A DNA stretch of 64,000 nt from Poecilobothrus nobilitatus (taxonomy: Eukaryota; Arthropoda; Insecta; Diptera; Dolichopodidae): assembly GCA_947095535.1 (NCBI GenBank), contig OX352773.1:232047477-232111476 (forward strand). The letters are read 5' to 3'. Below, in pieces: positions 59,081 through 64,000 of the stretch. The position numbers and the translations under genes were made by a program. The notes beneath the pieces were generated by a model that worked only from the letters and a program-made list of their open reading frames with translations, searched no databases and had not been told where the DNA came from. The stretch's first letter is position 1. Each line of letters begins with the position of its first letter.

Positions 59081-62000
59081 CTTATTTACCATACTCGTTT
59101 TATTAAAATTCTTATGAAAGGTTATAAATGAATAATAAGTATGTTGATAAAAGATAAAATAATTTTTTAACAAAAGGTCTTATAATTTTCTTTCAAAATT
59201 CAATTGATCTAAAATCGTTAGTAAATTTTTTTTAAACAAAAACTTCTCATATTCATTGGTTTGTCTGTTGTTTTTCAGGGCATAATTTTAAATCTTTAAC
59301 CACTGAAAAAATATTGTATGGTATTGATTTTTTTTGTAATATTAGAACAGAATGTGAAAATATTTAAAAATCATTTAAAATCTTATTAATTCAACCGAAA
59401 AATATCTAGATCTGAGGATATTTTACAACACATAACGGTCATGAAAGATTCAAATCAAGTTTTCAATTTTTTATTAATGTTTAATACAAATATATTTTCT
59501 TTCTATATCATTAAACCTATATAGGTTCTTTTTCCTGGCCAAATAGTTGAAGAAAAATTTTAATATTTATTTTCGTTATTTTCATTTTAGCTTTACCTAC
59601 TCCTATATGACATATGGCTCTCTGTATAAGTATAATCATTTCAATAAATATATTTCGAATCAGGATTAATTTTTTTAAACAAGAACAAAATAATATCTTC
59701 TTAACAAAGTTCCTTCAAATTTGGTCATTTTCCTTTTTTCAATACCTACGTTATATAAAAACCATATGTACATACCCTTAAGTCAAATACATGTTCATAC
59801 AAGTAAAAATATCTATAAATAAGGTATGAAAGTGACTAAAGGGTTTTTCAACAGCTCAACATTTTTAAAATGGATGAATGGAATGAAAACATCATTTTCA
59901 AACCATATTAATTTTTAAGCAAACCTCAACCTTAAGAATATTTACGCAATGTAAAATTCTAATCATTGAAGTTTAATCTTTAAGGAAACATCAACATTTG
60001 ATGATAAAAAAAATTAGCATAACATAAAAATATAATGGTTGAGCTCTAATTTTAGCTTCGTTTTGGTAATGATTATCTTAAATACGAAACTTCAAAAAAT
60101 TTATAATATAGAAATCTTTGGATAATATTAAATAGACACCGTATTATATAATGTCCGTGTTCAACCCAATTTTGCGTTATTTAGGTTATTGAGAGTTAAT
60201 CTTATACATATACCTATTATAATAATTTTGTGTTACAATTTTTTGTAGCTCCACCCGTTATGTGTTTACATCATAATATTGTAGAGCCGAAAATTTTGAA
60301 GCAGTCAAATATTTAAATGGGTGGGATGGATAGGAAAGACGAAAAAACAGAAGATAAAATGTTCATGTCGCCAAAACTTCATTAACTTAATACGCAAATA
60401 GTTTAAAGAGTTTTTTAAACAAACGGACAAACTGAGATATAGACCTTTTGTGCTAAAATGTATGGAATAAATTTTAGTTGGGTTCAGTTTATTATTAATA
60501 TCTAGATAATTATTATGTAGATATATTATTTATTTTTTATTCTGGTAAATTTGATAATTTTTTGAAAATCCGGGTTTATTGAAAATATTATGTAAAAATC
60601 ATATTATATTCTTATTATTATTATTTTTTTCACAATATTAAAAAAAAAAAAAGTTAAGAGTAATACACCTAATGTTGAATTCTTAAAATAATATATTTTT
60701 TTTATATAAAATTCTATGCCTTTAATAAAATATGTGATTTTTTATAAAATTTTGTTAAAAAAATATCATAACATTTTTATTCATTGTTAGTACATATTAT
60801 TATGTATATAAGAATATAAGATAATAAATAAGAAAAAGTTTTTTATTGTATATAAAATAGATATAAATTTTAATTTTGAAATATTTTAATTAACTAGAAA
60901 ATCCCATGTGCAATTGCACAATTTCTATAGATGCAAAAACATTTACGTTCTCATACTGACTCCCTTAATAATAACTAAAAATTTCATTTTTACATCAGCA
61001 CCATTAAAAAAATGTTGGAATCACTTACTTGATGTAATATAAAAAAACATAAAGCAAATTTAAACTCATAAAATTAAAAAAGCTAGGTACAGTTTAATAA
61101 TTTTCTCTTGCCGTAAGTTTTTACAGTTTTTTAATCATTGAGAAAAAATGGTCCAAGCTAAAAACCCTGAATGTGTAAAAGTTCGTGGCGATATGTCAAA
61201 AATTGTTTAAAACACAATATGTATAAAGTGCACAATAAAAACCGCTGAAAAAATGCCGGCGATTTTTTTGTCCGGCTGAAAAATTTATTCTTTACTGTAG
61301 CGGCGAAATCAATATAGTTATATTCTGACATTAAAAATAATTCAAAAACAATTTTTAATGTCATTTTGTTAACATTCGTAAGATAATAATATATAATAAT
61401 AAAATAATAAGATAATAATTTGTTATTTGAAGAAAAATTACTCGAGGAAGTAATAAGGAAAATAGTAAATTAATTGAAGATTATCTTTTATTTCAATATA
61501 ATGTTTTACGAAGAAATCATCTTGTTCCGATCTTCATTTGCTATGAAATTCGAATTCACCCACCAACCGCTACGACATTTTTTTTTTGTTACATTTAAAA
61601 CACTCCCAATAATCGAAATAATTTTAATATTTTTTTAAATTTTACTCTCTATTTTTCTTTAGTTTTAAAAAAAAAATTTTATGTTAATAAAAAAACCGCT
61701 GTTTTCGCCGCGAAATTACTTTATTTATTAAAACTACTTTCGTCGTTTTAAACGTCTTTTGCGTTTATTTTTTTTTTGCTTGAAAAAAATTTGCTGAATT
61801 TAATTTATTTAAATGTATCTACTCTGGAAAAGGTGTTTGGTATATTTAATAAAAGATTTATGTCTCTAATAATGAAACTTCATAAATTTTCGGGCGCTTT
61901 GTTTTTTGTTACGGTCGTTTTCGACAGCTTTTTAATTTAATGGTCTAATAATAAATTAGAACAAAATTATGAATCTATTGTGAGAGAAGTCTTTTTAAAT

Positions 62001-63041
62001 GATATTTTCTATCTTATTTTTTAGTTTTTTTTTTTTTAAATATCCATTTGTATAATATTAGTAAGTTTCGACTTCTGTTATGAAATATAATTATCTAAGT
62101 CTGCCGAATTTTATATTAATAAAAAAAATTTGAATATTTTATTCAAAAATTTAGCTTAAAAATCAAAATTTCAACCTAAAGAAAAAAAACTACTTTAAAG
62201 TGTGTTACGAAGCTTTTACCAGCTTTTATACTAGATATAATGAAAGCAAAATCAAGAATAAAATCGGCCTATTATTTTTTTCTTATAAATATGAGGCTTA
62301 CTATAAACTTTGCTCTTTTCACTTTCAGGTCTTTTAATTTTATTAAGAGTATTTTTATTTTTTTTTCAAAACAAAGAATCATTTGAAAACTGCCAACAGA
62401 AGATTAATAATTTATTTTTAATTTACCGCTGCGATCAGTTCATAATGGATTTGGCGAAAGTAGTTTTTAAAAAGTAATAAATCTTAAAATTCTTACTTTT
62501 GACGAAAATTTAGTGTCTTTGATAATACTTTTAGTCGAAGATTTGTGTCTCAGATAATAAAATTTTAAATTATTAAATAAATATACAGCAATATCATCAT
62601 TGCCAGTTTAGTTTACATTCAGTGTGAGTGGTTTATTATAGAAATAAAACATTTTTTTTTACATGTTGGCAAGGTCTCGCCAACATCTTGTGTATTATAT
62701 TATAGATTTTCAGAAAGAGAGCGCAAACGATAAATTTAATTCATAATATTAATCAAGAAAGTGAATAAAAAAAAACAGATATGAAAATCTATAGCTAAAG
62801 GATTCGGAACATATTATTATTATCTGTAGATATATTATTATTTAAGTATATTTTATATTTTTCTCCTTGTTATACACAGAACTTTAATTCTTTGAAAATG
62901 TTGACTTGAATTATTTTTCTGTTTCTAAAAATATCATGTATAAAAATAAATGTCTTGTAAGATATTTTCACGAAAAACATAATATATAATATTTCTTTTA
63001 GAATACAAAAAGTCTCAACAAATTTAAAACGAAAAATTAAA
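59081..63041. other. AT-rich stretch with isolated hairpins and a doubtful HINE relic
   Basis: No gene is supported. At about 60241-60440 phrases 'gtagctccacccgttat' and 'aaacaaacggacaaactgag' recall HINE-A core and 5' region but in mixed orientation. GTGCAATTGCAC at 60908-60919 is a perfect palindrome. ATGTTGGC (62663) and GCCAACAT (62679) form an 8-bp stem with an 8-nt loop. The open frame 61158-61364 (minus) has no motif; the one at 62870-63160 (minus) runs into the next HINE-A. Confidence 0.5.
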
Positions 63042-63416
63042 CAAGGCACAAGTATGTAAAACCAAATGTTTTTAAAAAAATTTGAAACTTTAAGTTTTGC
63101 ATTTTCCTTAACAGGTTTCAGAAAGCGTGTCGAGCATATGAAGGAAGAAAATTCTTGCAAAATTATTTTTTCATAACGGAAAATTGTAATACTAAATTTG
63201 GGAAAACTTCTATAATTTTGATATTGATTTATAAAGTTAAAAATATATCCTGATGGTTAACGTTTTCAGCTTGAAAAAAAATTGAGTGGAAACTGATATA
63301 ATATGTACCTATAATAACACATTAATAATATGCCTTTTTAAACATTGAACTCCGTATTTTGGGGGAGGGGGGCTATCTTAAATGATGTAGAAATTTTATA
63401 AGTGACGGGATGGATG
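63042..63416 (-). mobile_element. HINE-A, rearranged partial copy
   Basis: It begins CAAGGCACAAGTATGTAAAACC, skips much of the core, shows 'gtgtcgagcatatgaag' and 'ttttgggggaggggggctat', and ends near 'gatgtagaaattttataag', where the microsatellite would follow. The terminal GTGCTAAAAA is absent. Confidence 0.65.
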
Positions 63417-63469
63417 AATATTAAAATGGTAATAAGGTTAAATAAATTAAAATTATTCCTATTTATTAT

Positions 63470-63640
63470 TATACCCGTACGAACATATTTCATGAGTATA
63501 ATAAATTTGCCATTATGTTTGTGACACCTTAAAGCGATGTGGTAGATAGATGTAGGAAAATGTATAATTATATTTTTACTTAAGATTGAATTTTAAGTCA
63601 AATTTAGGTATGTGCGTTTGTCCATCCGCCTTTTTATCTC
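63470..63640 (+). mobile_element. HINE-B 5' fragment
   Basis: TATACCCGTACGAACATATT then 'aataaatttgccattatg' and 'tttgtgacaccttaaag' match the start of HINE-B. GTTTGTCCATCCGCC is a reduced GTCC block. After about 63640 the match ends. Confidence 0.75.
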
Positions 63641-64000
63641 TTTTATTTTTATGCATTTCGGATTGTTCTTGCAACGATCTCACGGTTTTCAATTATATTG
63701 CTATTATCATTATAGTCAATCGGTACCATCATAACAATGTTATCAGCTTCTTTACTATTATCACCATATTTATTATTTTATTATGACTACTAGCTATTAT
63801 CACTAATATTCATTAATTTATTTTCTTCACTTGTACTATTCATTATAATTTCTTCTTCAATATCATTATATCACCCCTTAACATCTTCCTCTTCTAAATA
63901 TTTTAAAGTTTGAATATCCTATATACAAAGCAAAAAATAATTTGAAAAACTAATTTATTGCAAAATTATTTAAATTAAAAAAAATTGAATTATTTTTTAC
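63641..64000. other. AT-rich window end
   Basis: Degenerate TTATCA/ATTAT-rich sequence; no gene or family is recognised. Confidence 0.5.

Overview
This is a gene-poor, strongly AT-rich stretch of nuclear DNA from an animal, most likely an insect and probably a fly (Diptera). No intact protein gene, rRNA gene or functional tRNA gene can be supported. Nearly every open reading frame over 60 codons is either AT-rich chance or lies inside a repeat. The fly guess rests on many elements that read like the Drosophila DINE-1/INE-1 (Helentron-associated, HINE) family: a TATACCC start, a GAGTCGAT..GCCATG(GTCC)n block and 'AACTCAAAAA..AGGAGCTAG'. A decayed DD41D (rosa-type) Tc1/mariner element fits an insect too. 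The taxon is inferred, not proven.

Layout. 1-13.5 kb: AT-rich desert with three tRNA-derived SINE copies (128, 4379, 12419), a CAGAGC-rich palindromic block (3.8 kb), two old HINE-B copies (5.4 and 9.3 kb), one family-D repeat (5.9 kb) and a hairpin MITE (11.5 kb). 13.5-15 kb: a HINE-A copy with a 20-bp minisatellite and a GC-richer foreign insert. 17.2-20.9 kb: a SINE, the mariner element and a family-D fragment. 22.3 kb: a 184-bp tandem duplication. 27-32.3 kb: HINE-B and HINE-A copies and another SINE; the copy at 30.5-32.3 kb is the best long HINE-A, with three 477-bp core units. 35.3-39 kb: a HINE-A split by a HINE-B, with a second HINE-B abutting. 41.2-42.5 kb: a complete HINE-B. 44.4-49.1 kb: family-D, MITE, HINE-A, SINE, and an internally deleted hAT element with an 8-bp target duplication. 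49.7-59.1 kb: the densest HINE cluster, including a chimeric HINE-C and a nearly perfect 2,082-bp tandem duplication. 59-64 kb: mostly desert with HINE relics.

The coherent system here is the set of three HINE families. Each runs from a 5' subterminal inverted repeat through (GTCC)n or a substitute minisatellite and a tandemly repeated core to a 3' subterminal inverted repeat. A hairpin follows, 12-13 nt before a CCTCG or CCTTG terminus, and the next base is the start of a T-tract. Families exchange cores, insert into one another and were recently duplicated. None encodes a protein, so replication proteins must come from elsewhere. 'Plus' for these families means the strand on which the repeat reads GTCC.
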